Below are positions 56,321 to 64,000 of a stretch of 64,000 bases of DNA, in pieces; the stretch's first letter is position 1; each line of letters opens with the position of its first letter. The position numbers and the translations under genes were made by a program. Source of the stretch: Paraburkholderia megapolitana (GTDB lineage Bacteria > Pseudomonadota > Gammaproteobacteria > Burkholderiales > Burkholderiaceae); assembly GCF_007556815.1 (NCBI RefSeq), contig NZ_CP041745.1:62001-126000 (forward strand), in the 5' to 3' direction. The notes beneath the pieces were generated by a model. The model saw only the letters and a list, made by a program, of their open reading frames with translations, ran no database searches and was not told where the DNA came from.

Positions 56321-56698
56321 TCAGGCAACGGCCAGTGCCGGTCGCAACTTCGGCGCGCCGGTCACACCAGGTAATGCAGTGAGATCGGCGAGCATCCGTT
56401 CTACGATGGCTGCCTGCGGCAATACGGTCCCGAAGAACCGTGTCGTCACCGCGTCTTCGATCAGGATGGTCGGAAAATTCTCCACATCGAGGTCGTCGAA
56501 GCGGTCGGCATGGTTTTCGATGTCGATCCACGCGAAACAGACTTCGGGATGCCGGTCAGCCAGTGCGTCGAAGGCCGCCCGGTAGTCCCGGCAGGTACCG
56601 CACCACTCGGCGCACAGACACGCCACAAATAGCGTGCCGGGGCGATTGACGTGCTCGGCGATCCGGTCCTGGTCGGTGTCGAGGTTCAGCGCGGGCAT
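56321..56698 (-). CDS. Thioredoxin-family protein
   Basis: 125 residues from the ATG at 56698 (AAGGAACCGAC upstream). The active site is CGTC in 'CLCAEWCGTCRDYRAAFDALADRHP', instead of the usual CGPC, followed by 'FAWIDIENHADRFDDLDVENFPTILIED' of the thioredoxin fold. It probably reduces or shuffles disulphides in the cytoplasm, or is a CcmG/TlpA-unrelated thioredoxin-like protein. It lies 57 bp downstream of dprA on the same strand. Confidence 0.85.
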   Translation of the reverse strand: MPALNLDTDQDRIAEHVNRPGTLFVACLCAEWCGTCRDYRAAFDALADRHPEVCFAWIDIENHADRFDDLDVENFPTILIEDAVTTRFFGTVLPQAAIVERMLADLTALPGVTGAPKLRPALAVA

Positions 56699-56754
56699 GT
56701 CGGTTCCTTGGGTGCTGGAGGCGGGAGCTTTTGGCGCGAATGTAGCATGGCGGG

Positions 56755-57912
56755 TCATTGTCCGTGATGAGCCCGGATGAACCGGCCGCCCTGCAGAACC
56801 GTCAGATGCCCCGCCAGCTCGAGCTGTAGCAGCATGCTCTGCAGCGTCGTGTCATCCATTTCGGTGCGGGCGGCCAGAATTTCAAGTGTTGCCGGTGCGT
56901 GGCCGAGTGCATCGAGCAGCCGTTGCGCGTCTGGTGCGAGGCTGGATCCGGCCGGTGCCACGCCTTGCGGCCACCCCTCGGGTTGATCGGCGGTTACCGC
57001 GGTTACTGCCGTTGCCGCGTTCAACGCCAGTTCCTCCAGCACCTCCTCAGGCGTTTCGACGAGCTTTGCGCCTTGCTTGATCATCCGGTGGCTGCCGCGC
57101 GACAGCGGTGCGTGAATCGAGCCCGGCAGCGCAAATACGTCCCGACCCATTTCGTTCGCGAGCCGAGCAGTGATCAGCGAGCCGGAGCGCATCGCGGCCT
57201 CGACGATCAGTACACCACGGACCAACCCAGCGATCAGCCTGTTGCGCTGCGGGAAGTGAGCGGAGCGCGCGGGCGTGCCGAGCGGCCATTCGGTCATGAT
57301 CGCGCCCGACTGGGCGATCTGGTGTGCGAGCGCATGGTGGGCCGCCGGATACACGAGGTCGGCGCCGGTACCGATCACGGCGACAGTGCCGGCAGACCCG
57401 GCAAGCGCCCCGCGATGCGCCGCGCCGTCGATACCGAGCGCCAGCCCCGACACGACGACAACGCCGACGTCGGAAAACGCACGTGCGAAACGCTCCGCGT
57501 CTTCGATGCCCTGCGGCGTGGCGCTACGACTGCCGACCACCGCAATACCCGGCACGTGCAACCGGTCGATCCGTCCTTTTACATATAGCAGGGGTGGCGG
57601 GTCGGGCATGGTTAGCAGCATCGGCGGGTAGGCCGGATCGGCTAGTGTCACGACCGCGTTGCCGTGCCCCTCGCACCACTTACGCACGGTGTCGACATAG
57701 CCAGGGAAATCCGCGCTGGGTGCCGCAAGCGCGGCACGGGCCGCGGCCTCGCCGGCTATCGCGGCAAGCGACGCGTACTGCTGCCCCAGCACCGCGTCCG
57801 GCAGACCAAACGTGTCGAGCAACAGGCGCAGTGCGGTGGGACTCAACCCCTTTGCCATGGCGAGCCGGAGCCAGCCGGCGAGCTCATCTCCGGTCATCGG
57901 CAGTGCGTGCAT
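56755..57912 (-). CDS. dprA: DNA-processing protein DprA
   Basis: About 385 residues from the ATG at 57912, with GGGAGG seven bases upstream; an ATG at 57957 would add 15 residues. Domains: an N-terminal helical SAM-like part ('ELAGWLRLAMAKGLSPTALRLLLDTFG'), the Rossmann core with 'GIAVVGSRSATPQGIEDAERFARAF', 'VSGLALGIDGAAHRGAL', 'TVAVIGTGADLVYPAAH' and 'FPQRNRLIAGLVRGVLIVEA', and a C-terminal winged helix. DprA loads RecA onto incoming single-stranded DNA in transformation. It diverges from def. Confidence 0.95.
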   Translation of the reverse strand: MHALPMTGDELAGWLRLAMAKGLSPTALRLLLDTFGLPDAVLGQQYASLAAIAGEAAARAALAAPSADFPGYVDTVRKWCEGHGNAVVTLADPAYPPMLLTMPDPPPLLYVKGRIDRLHVPGIAVVGSRSATPQGIEDAERFARAFSDVGVVVVSGLALGIDGAAHRGALAGSAGTVAVIGTGADLVYPAAHHALAHQIAQSGAIMTEWPLGTPARSAHFPQRNRLIAGLVRGVLIVEAAMRSGSLITARLANEMGRDVFALPGSIHAPLSRGSHRMIKQGAKLVETPEEVLEELALNAATAVTAVTADQPEGWPQGVAPAGSSLAPDAQRLLDALGHAPATLEILAARTEMDDTTLQSMLLQLELAGHLTVLQGGRFIRAHHGQ

Positions 57913-58175
57913 GGGCGGCCCTCCCGTGGGTGCGTCGGGCGGTCGGTGAAGGGCCATGTTAAAATTTTCATCATCCGAAATAATCTCCGGCAAAGAATTT
58001 CCGAAACTGCATGCGGCGGCGCGTGCATGCATGATGCGGTGCATTGAACCGAACTGGTTCATCCGCATATCCTCTGCGTACCGCGATGGGCTCACAAGCT
58101 GGCCGAACGGTCAGCAGTTCCTCCACTGAACCGCGTCGAACCGCACCGCCAGGCCGGATCACTCACTTCACGAAT

Positions 58176-58679
58176 ATGGCTTTACTCAACATCCTCAATT
58201 ACCCGGACAAGCGGCTCTACAAGGTCGCGAAGCCCGTCGAGACGGTCAACGACCGCATCCGCCGGCTGGTCGCCGACATGGCCGAAACGATGTACGCCGC
58301 GCCCGGCGTCGGCCTCGCCGCAACCCAGGTCGACGTGCATGAGCGTGTCGTCGTGATCGACGTGTCCGAGACGCACGATGAACTGCGCGTGTTCATCAAC
58401 CCGGAAATCGTCTGGAAGAGCGACGAGAAGAAACTCTCCGAAGAAGGCTGTCTGTCGGTGCCGGGCATCTACGACGACGTCGAACGCGCCGAGAAGGTGC
58501 GTGTGCGCGCGTTGAACGAGAAGGGCGAGAGCTTCGAGATCGACTGCGAGGGCTTGCTCGCGGTGTGCATCCAGCACGAGATGGATCACCTGCTGGGCCA
58601 CGTGTTCGTCGAGTATCTGTCGCCGCTGAAGCAGAGCCGCATCAAGACGCGGATGAAGAAACTCGCTCACGCGATGTAA
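58176..58679 (+). CDS. def: Peptide deformylase
   Basis: 167 residues from the ATG at 58176 ('[21 protein letters not shown]'). All three metal-enzyme motifs are present: [13 protein letters not shown] with the metal Cys, and QHEMDH with two metal His and the catalytic Glu. It removes the formyl group from new proteins. It is 31 bp upstream of fmt, which adds that formyl group to the initiator tRNA. Confidence 0.97.
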   Translation: MALLNILNYPDKRLYKVAKPVETVNDRIRRLVADMAETMYAAPGVGLAATQVDVHERVVVIDVSETHDELRVFINPEIVWKSDEKKLSEEGCLSVPGIYDDVERAEKVRVRALNEKGESFEIDCEGLLAVCIQHEMDHLLGHVFVEYLSPLKQSRIKTRMKKLAHAM

Positions 58680-58710
58680 TGCGCGCCTACCCCGCCTTTT
58701 GCTTCCACTC

Positions 58711-59694
58711 ATGAGTCATACGCTGCGCGTCGTCTTTGCCGGTACCCCTGGATTTGCCGCAGCGGCGCTCGCTGGGATTCACGCGGCGGGCTTCCCGGTG
58801 CCGCTTGTGCTGACCCAGCCGGATCGGCCCGCGGGGCGCGGCATGAAACTGCAGGCCAGCGCCGTCAAGCGTTTCGCCGAAGAACACGGGCTCGCGGTTG
58901 CGCAACCGCCGTCGCTGCGACGCACCGGTAAATTTCCCGCAGAAGCCACTGCCGCCATCGAGCAGCTAAAGGCAACGCCCCACGATGTCATGGTGGTCGC
59001 CGCCTACGGCCTGCTGCTGCCGCAGGAAGTGCTCGATATCGCACCGCACGGCTGCATCAATATTCACGCGTCGCTGTTGCCGCGCTGGCGCGGCGCTGCG
59101 CCGATCCATCGCGCGATCGAAGCCGGCGACGCGCAGACTGGCATCACGCTGATGCAGATGGACGCCGGTCTCGATACCGGCGCGATGATCTCCGAGGCGC
59201 GTACGCCAATCCATCCCGACGATACGACCGCGACCCTGCACGACCGGCTCGCGCAGGCGGGCGCAACGCTGATCGTCGATGCGCTGGTCGAACTCGAGCG
59301 CAGCGGCAAGCTGCACAACGTGCCGCAGCCTGCTGACGGCGCCACCTACGCTGCGAAGATCGACAAACACGAAGCGACGCTCGACTGGCGTCGCCCCGCT
59401 GCGGCGCTGGCCCGCCAGGTGCGCGCCTTCGATCCGTTCCCCGGCGGTGTGGCGACGCTCGACGGCACGGCGCTGAAGATCTGGGCCGCAGCACCGGTCG
59501 AGATGCGTACCGACGCCACACCGGGCACGATCGTCGAGGTTGCGCCGGACGGTGTCGCGGTAGCCTGCGGCGAAGGTGTGCTGCGGCTCACGCAACTACA
59601 GAAGCCAGGCGGCAAGCGCCTGCCTGCACGCGAATTTCTCGCCGGCTCCACGTTGGCCGCGGGACAACGTTTCCAGCTTCCCGACGAGCAATAA
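58711..59694 (+). CDS. fmt: Methionyl-tRNA formyltransferase
   Basis: 327 residues from the ATG at 58711 ('[23 protein letters not shown]'). It carries the formyltransferase signature '[42 protein letters not shown]' with the catalytic Asn-His-Asp set, and the C-terminal beta-barrel that binds tRNA. It formylates initiator Met-tRNA using 10-formyl-tetrahydrofolate. Co-transcribed with def. Confidence 0.97.
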   Translation: MSHTLRVVFAGTPGFAAAALAGIHAAGFPVPLVLTQPDRPAGRGMKLQASAVKRFAEEHGLAVAQPPSLRRTGKFPAEATAAIEQLKATPHDVMVVAAYGLLLPQEVLDIAPHGCINIHASLLPRWRGAAPIHRAIEAGDAQTGITLMQMDAGLDTGAMISEARTPIHPDDTTATLHDRLAQAGATLIVDALVELERSGKLHNVPQPADGATYAAKIDKHEATLDWRRPAAALARQVRAFDPFPGGVATLDGTALKIWAAAPVEMRTDATPGTIVEVAPDGVAVACGEGVLRLTQLQKPGGKRLPAREFLAGSTLAAGQRFQLPDEQ

Positions 59695-59735
59695 GCAGGA
59701 CAGTAAGCGCCTGCGCGCCCGCCTCTGAGGTTTTC

Positions 59736-60380
59736 ATGTTCGGCATCACCCATTTCGGATTTTTCGTCGTCGCCGTTTTCCTGCTGAACGTGACGCCCGG
59801 CCCCGATACGGCTTATATCGTCGGGCGCAGCGTGGCGCAGGGCCGCGGCGCCGGGTTGATCTCGGCACTCGGTATATCGGCGGGCTGCTGCGTGCATTCG
59901 CTTGCCTGCGCGTTCGGGCTGACCGCGCTGCTGGCGGCATCGGCGACCGCGTTCACGGTGATCAAGTTCGTCGGCGCGATGTATCTGATCTACCTCGGTG
60001 TGAGGCTGATCCTCACCAAAGCGGACTCGAACCCGGAAGCGGGAACCGCAGCGCAGGCCACCGGCGCGCCGAAATCGCTGCGGCAGCTGTTCCTGCAAGG
60101 CTTCTGGACCAACGTGCTGAATCCGAAGGTCGTGCTGTTCTTCGTCTCGTTCTTCCCGCAGTTCGTCGCGACCACCAGCGATCACAAGGCATGGGCTTTT
60201 CTCACGCTCGGTCTCGTGTTCGTGGCAATGAGCATGGTGTGGAACAGCTTCGTCGCGTGGATCGCCGGTAGCGTCACGCAGCGCTTTTCCGGCAAACCGG
60301 GCGTGAAGCGCTGGCTGGACCGCGGCGTCGGCAGTGCGTTCGTCGGTCTTGGCGTTAAGCTCGCTACTGCAACACGATGA
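59736..60380 (+). CDS. LysE-family amino-acid exporter
   Basis: 214 residues, with about six membrane segments and the RhtB/LysE signature 'LNVTPGPDTAYIVGRSVAQGRGAGLISALGISAG' at the N-terminus and 'FVGAMYLIYLGVRLI' later. It exports amino acids such as lysine, threonine or homoserine lactone-type compounds; substrate not predictable. It lies 41 bp after fmt, a conserved neighbourhood in Burkholderiaceae. Confidence 0.88.
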   Translation: MFGITHFGFFVVAVFLLNVTPGPDTAYIVGRSVAQGRGAGLISALGISAGCCVHSLACAFGLTALLAASATAFTVIKFVGAMYLIYLGVRLILTKADSNPEAGTAAQATGAPKSLRQLFLQGFWTNVLNPKVVLFFVSFFPQFVATTSDHKAWAFLTLGLVFVAMSMVWNSFVAWIAGSVTQRFSGKPGVKRWLDRGVGSAFVGLGVKLATATR

Positions 60381-60496
60381 TTGAATTATCCTTGCAAGCC
60401 CATATCTAACAGAAAGCTTACAATCGGGCGTCCCCAGCATATCGCCTGGAAGACGGCACGAGATATGAACCTGCAACCGGGCAAGGAGTAACGAAC

Positions 60497-61354
60497 ATGT
60501 TCAATTGGGTCAAAACCACGGTGTTGATGGCCGCGATCACGGCCCTTTTTGTTGTTATCGGCGGGATGATCGGCGGCCAGCGCGGCATGATGCTCGCGTT
60601 GCTGATCGCACTCGGCATGAATTTCTTCTCTTACTGGTTCTCGGACAAGATGGTCCTGCGCATGTACAACGCGCAGGAAGTCGACGAGGCCAGCGCACCA
60701 CAGTTCTACCGGATGGTCCGCGAACTCGCGACGCGGGCCAACCTGCCGATGCCGCGTGTCTACCTGATCAACGAAGACGCACCGAACGCGTTTGCGACCG
60801 GCCGCAACCCCGAGCATGCGGCGGTGGCGGCCACGACCGGCATTCTGCGTGTGCTGTCCGAGCGCGAAATGCGCGGTGTGATGGCACACGAACTCGCGCA
60901 CGTGAAGCATCGCGACATCCTGATCTCGACGATCTCCGCGACCATGGCCGGCGCGATTTCCGCGCTGGCTAACTTCGCGATGTTTTTCGGCGGTCGCGAC
61001 GAGAACGGCCGTGCGACCAACCCGATCGCGAGCATCGCTGTTGCGCTGCTGGCGCCGATTGCCGGCGCGCTGATCCAGATGGCGATTTCGCGTGCGCGCG
61101 AATTCGAAGCGGACCGCGGCGGCGCGCAGATTTCGGGCGATCCGCAGGCGCTGGCTAGCGCGCTCGATAAAATCCATCGCTACGCGAGCGGCGTCCCATT
61201 CCCGACCGCAGAAGCACACCCGGCCACCGCGCAGATGATGATCATGAATCCGCTCGCAAGTGGCGGTATCGCGAACCTGTTTTCGACGCACCCGGCCACC
61301 GAAGAACGCGTCGCCCGGCTCATGGAGATGGCGCGCACCGGGCGCTTCGACTAG
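60497..61354 (+). CDS. htpX: Membrane zinc protease HtpX
   Basis: 285 residues, with two N-terminal and two central membrane segments and the zinc motif '[13 protein letters not shown]' (HEXXH) plus a Glu ligand in '[14 protein letters not shown]'. HtpX is an M48 metalloprotease that degrades misfolded inner-membrane proteins with FtsH. AAGGAG precedes the ATG. A strong terminator follows. Confidence 0.95.
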   Translation: MFNWVKTTVLMAAITALFVVIGGMIGGQRGMMLALLIALGMNFFSYWFSDKMVLRMYNAQEVDEASAPQFYRMVRELATRANLPMPRVYLINEDAPNAFATGRNPEHAAVAATTGILRVLSEREMRGVMAHELAHVKHRDILISTISATMAGAISALANFAMFFGGRDENGRATNPIASIAVALLAPIAGALIQMAISRAREFEADRGGAQISGDPQALASALDKIHRYASGVPFPTAEAHPATAQMMIMNPLASGGIANLFSTHPATEERVARLMEMARTGRFD

Positions 61355-61400
61355 GGTGAGGGCCAAAGGGCGGCGCGATACATCGTGCGTGCCCCATCAG

Positions 61401-61431
61401 AAAAAGCGAACCTTCTCAGGGTTCGCTTTTT
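61401..61431 (+). terminator. Intrinsic terminator after htpX
   Basis: 12-bp stem AAAAAGCGAACC/GGTTCGCTTTTT with a 7-nt loop; the stem ends in a T-run. It lies 46 bp past the htpX stop. The symmetrical A-run means it could also work on the other strand. Confidence 0.88.
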
Positions 61432-61563
61432 CATTCCCCAACATTGTTTGTCGCGGTCTACCGCCGTTTGCACGCTAACGGTATCCACCGGCCGCCCAGG
61501 CCCGCCAAGTTACAATGTCCCGTTTGTGTCGCGCGTACTGCGCGGCCTGCCCGCGCATTCTCC

Positions 61564-62988
61564 ATGACCCGAAAGCCTTCCCAGCGTTCCTCTTCCCAAC
61601 CGGCGCCGCGTGAGCGCGAATCCCGCCTGTCGGCACTGCATCTTGCGCCCGACTCTCTCGGCTTCGCACTCGACAGCGCCGCTCAGGCAATCGGCGCGGT
61701 ACGCGCAGGCTCTGCGCTACCAGCTGCCGTGCAGGGTCTTTTTGCGTTCGGGAAAGACAGCGACGCGGCCATCGCGCGCGGTGCGGTACAGGATATCGCC
61801 TACACGACGATGCGCCGTCTCGGGAGCGCCGACTGGCTGATCGCACAACGGCTGCACAAGGAGCCGCCGCCGCACGTGGCCAACGTGCTCGCCTGTGCGT
61901 TCGCGCTGCTCATCGACGAAGGCGACGCCGCGGCCTATGCGCCGTTCACGGTGGTCGATCAGGCGGTGAATGCGATCGGGGGCCGACGCGAGTTCGCGTT
62001 CGCAAAGGGGCTCGTCAATGCGGTGCTGCGCGGCTTCCTGCGCGAGCGGGCCGCGCTGCTCGACGCCTTGCAGGCCGACGAGGTGGCGCGCTGGAATTAC
62101 CCGTCGTGGTGGCTCGATGCAGTCCGGCGCGCGTGGCCCGATGCATGGCAGGATGTGCTCGCGGCCGGTAACGTACAGGGTCCTCTGACGCTGCGGGTCA
62201 ATCCGCGCCACTCCACGGTCGATGCCTATCTACAGATGCTGAGCGAACAGGGCATCGCCGCGACCCATGTGGGCGCGTATGCGGTGCGACTCGCCGTGCC
62301 GACCTCGGTCGAACGCATTCCCGGTTTCACCGACGGTGTGGTGTCCGTGCAGGATGCCGGCGCGCAACTCGCCGCACCGCTACTCGATGCGCGCGACGGC
62401 ATGCGCATCCTCGACGCCTGCGCGGCGCCCGGCGGCAAGACCGGACATCTGCTCGAACTTGCCGATGTCGAAGTCGTCGCGCTCGAAAGCGACGCGTCGC
62501 GGGCGCGCCGCATCGGCGAAAACCTGCAGCGTTTGCAGCTCGAAGCGGAAATCCGCATCGGCGACGCAGGCGACCCCACCGCGTGGCACGACGGCAAACC
62601 GTACGACCGGATTCTCGCCGACGTGCCGTGCTCGGCGTCGGGCATCGTGCGCCGGCATCCGGACATCCGCTGGCTGCGACGGGCATCCGACATCCCCGCC
62701 CTCGTCGCCGAACAGCGCCGTATCCTGCAGGCACTCTGGCCGCTGCTGAAAACAGGCGGAGAACTGCTCTACGTCACGTGTTCGATCTTCCCGGAAGAGG
62801 GCGAACTGCAGGCACAGTGGTTTGGAAACCTCTACCCGGATGCGGTACGATTGGACGCGCCGGGGCAACTACTGCCCGCGGCTGCCCGCGTGCCCGCCGG
62901 CGCATCGGCCGGTTCCATGGCTGGGCATTCCATCGGCCAGCACGCTGACCACGACGGATTCTTCTACGCGCGCTTTCAGAAACGGTGA
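61564..62988 (+). CDS. rsmB: 16S rRNA (cytosine-967-C5) methyltransferase
   Basis: 474 residues from the ATG at 61564. The N-terminal NusB-like domain ('LPAAVQGLFAFGKDSDAAIARGAVQDIAYTTMRRLGSADWLI', 'NAIGGRREFAFAKGLVNAVLRGFLRER') is followed by the SAM-dependent core: 'ILDACAAPGGKTGHLLEL', 'DVPCSASGIVRRHPDIRW' with one catalytic Cys, and 'LYVTCSIFPEEGE' with the second. It methylates C967 of 16S rRNA. The stop overlaps the next start (GTGA). Confidence 0.95.
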   Translation: MTRKPSQRSSSQPAPRERESRLSALHLAPDSLGFALDSAAQAIGAVRAGSALPAAVQGLFAFGKDSDAAIARGAVQDIAYTTMRRLGSADWLIAQRLHKEPPPHVANVLACAFALLIDEGDAAAYAPFTVVDQAVNAIGGRREFAFAKGLVNAVLRGFLRERAALLDALQADEVARWNYPSWWLDAVRRAWPDAWQDVLAAGNVQGPLTLRVNPRHSTVDAYLQMLSEQGIAATHVGAYAVRLAVPTSVERIPGFTDGVVSVQDAGAQLAAPLLDARDGMRILDACAAPGGKTGHLLELADVEVVALESDASRARRIGENLQRLQLEAEIRIGDAGDPTAWHDGKPYDRILADVPCSASGIVRRHPDIRWLRRASDIPALVAEQRRILQALWPLLKTGGELLYVTCSIFPEEGELQAQWFGNLYPDAVRLDAPGQLLPAAARVPAGASAGSMAGHSIGQHADHDGFFYARFQKR

Positions 62989-63575
62989 TCATCAAACGCT
63001 TCTTCCCGCTTCGGTTCGCGGCCGTGCTCTGGTTCGCGCTGGCCGTTTGCCTGACCGCAGCCGGCCAGGCGCGCGCCGATTCGATCGCCGTGCAACGCGC
63101 ATCGCTGCAGTCCGACGGCAACGGCTGGGCGCTCGATGCCCGCTTCGACTTCGAGCTGAACAGCAGCCTTGAAGACGCGGTCAATCGCGGCATCCCGCTG
63201 TACTTCACCACCGATTTCGAATTGAGCCGCCCACGCTGGTACTGGTTCGACGAGCAGCCCGTGAGCGTGTCGCAGAGCATCCGGCTGTCGTTCCAGCCGC
63301 TTACGCGCGAATACCGGGTGTCGAGCGGCGGCTTGCAGCAGGGCTTCCCGACGCTCAGCGACGCGCTCGCCGTGATCAAGCACATCACGTCGTGGCACGT
63401 GATCGAACGTAATGACGTGCATCCCGGAGAAACCTATACCGCATCGGTGCGCATGCAGCTCGACGTCGCACTGATGCCCAAGCCGTTCCAGATCGACGCG
63501 GTCAACAACCGCGACTGGAATCTCGTTTCCGACTGGAAACGCTTTACCTTCACGGTGACCGAACGTGCTAAATAG
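62985..63575 (+). CDS. DUF4390 protein, exported
   Basis: 196 residues from a GTG overlapping the rsmB stop. A signal peptide 'FAAVLWFALAVCLTAAGQARA' leads to a beta-rich domain ('GWALDARFDFELNSSLEDAVNRGIPLYFTTDFELSRPRWYWFDEQPVSVSQSIRLSFQPLTREYRV') that defines DUF4390. It has no known activity. It is located between rsmB and an NtrY-like kinase, the standard place in Burkholderiaceae, and its end overlaps the kinase start by 11 bases. Confidence 0.9.
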   Translation: MIIKRFFPLRFAAVLWFALAVCLTAAGQARADSIAVQRASLQSDGNGWALDARFDFELNSSLEDAVNRGIPLYFTTDFELSRPRWYWFDEQPVSVSQSIRLSFQPLTREYRVSSGGLQQGFPTLSDALAVIKHITSWHVIERNDVHPGETYTASVRMQLDVALMPKPFQIDAVNNRDWNLVSDWKRFTFTVTERAK

Positions 63576-64000
63576 CGTACGCCGCGTCACCAGTGTGAGC
63601 AGCATCGTCGCGCGCGTGCTGGTCTCGACGGTCGGTGTGACGGCTGTGCTGCTGCTCGTGCTGCTGGCCGCCGCGAGCGCGAACACCGAATTCTTCGATC
63701 GCTACTACGGCTGGCTCTACGCGGCCAACATCGCGGTCGCGCTGATCTTCATGCTGATCGTGACGGTGCTGGTCGGCATCATCATCATGCGGTTGCGCAG
63801 AGGGAAGTTCGGCACGCGGTTGCTCGCGAAGCTCGCGTTCTTCTTTGCGCTCGTCGGTGTGGTGCCGGGCGGCATCATCTATGTCGTGTCGTACCAGTTC
63901 GTGTCGCGCAGTATCGAGTCGTGGTTCGACGTCAACGTCGAGACCGCGCTGACGTCGGGGCTGAACCTCGGGCGCGGCATGCTCGACGCATCGCTGTCCG
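63565..64000 (+). CDS. NtrY-like two-component sensor kinase, N-terminus (partial)
   Basis: An open frame from the GTG at 63565, overlapping the DUF4390 gene and running off the window; 145 residues visible. It has three hydrophobic segments ('VARVLVSTVGVTAVLLLVLLAA', 'ANIAVALIFMLIVTVLVGIIIM', 'LAKLAFFFALVGVVPGGIIYVV') and a sensor region 'SRSIESWFDVNVETALTSGLNLGR', the typical start of NtrY-type histidine kinases, which sense nitrogen or redox state. The kinase domain lies outside the window. Confidence 0.85.
   Translation, partial: MLNSVRRVTSVSSIVARVLVSTVGVTAVLLLVLLAAASANTEFFDRYYGWLYAANIAVALIFMLIVTVLVGIIIMRLRRGKFGTRLLAKLAFFFALVGVVPGGIIYVVSYQFVSRSIESWFDVNVETALTSGLNLGRGMLDASLS

Overview
The window looks like part of a large, GC-rich beta-proteobacterial chromosome, most likely Burkholderiaceae (Paraburkholderia/Caballeronia/Burkholderia type). 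Supporting signs are the gene order topB - thioredoxin - dprA // def - fmt - lysE - htpX - rsmB - DUF4390 - ntrY-like kinase at the right end, the GTP-type PEP carboxykinase, and the codon usage. Species cannot be fixed from sequence reading alone.

Layout. 1-8.2 kb is accessory type VI secretion material: the end of a probable effector chaperone, a VasX-like effector, a membrane partner, a PAAR tip protein, an AT-rich lipoprotein, a rhomboid protease with a long soluble tail and a solitary TssF. 8.2-14.8 kb holds poorly characterised genes: a VanW/glycosyltransferase-like fusion, a second DnaN-like clamp coupled to a DUF1566 protein, and a frameshifted HigA-like antitoxin. 14.8-18.9 kb carries fadH with a divergent PadR regulator and a hydrolase-marR operon, both with striking palindromic operators.

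18.9-23.7 kb is the most interesting part. It is an RNA-repair locus: rtcR (CARF + AAA+ sigma54 activator) diverges from a slipin-rtcB operon. A good sigma54 promoter lies upstream of the operon, and the roughly 490-nt leader between that promoter and slipin contains two tandem tRNA-like structures: a 43-nt acceptor/T-arm minihelix and a 71-nt cloverleaf with a degenerate anticodon arm. These are candidate sensor, decoy or substrate RNAs for the repair system.

24-26.4 kb is a two-gene restriction-modification system. 27.6-34.8 kb is ethanolamine catabolism (permease, eutBC, then acetaldehyde dehydrogenase with DUF779 and an EutR-like AraC regulator on the other side), without eutA or microcompartment genes. 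34.9-38.6 kb is heavy-metal efflux: a P-type ATPase with 22-residue His/Cys repeats, and a MerR regulator with a classic long-spacer promoter. 38.6-49.6 kb holds housekeeping and metabolic genes with several local regulators and one tRNA-Lys(CTT). 50-64 kb is mostly core genome.

Two genes, higA-like and topB, are each broken by what looks like one missing base in a G/C homopolymer. This may be real decay or sequencing error. Coordinates of starts were adjusted by ribosome-binding sites, overlaps and family N-termini where possible. No database search was run, so family assignments rest on recognised motifs.
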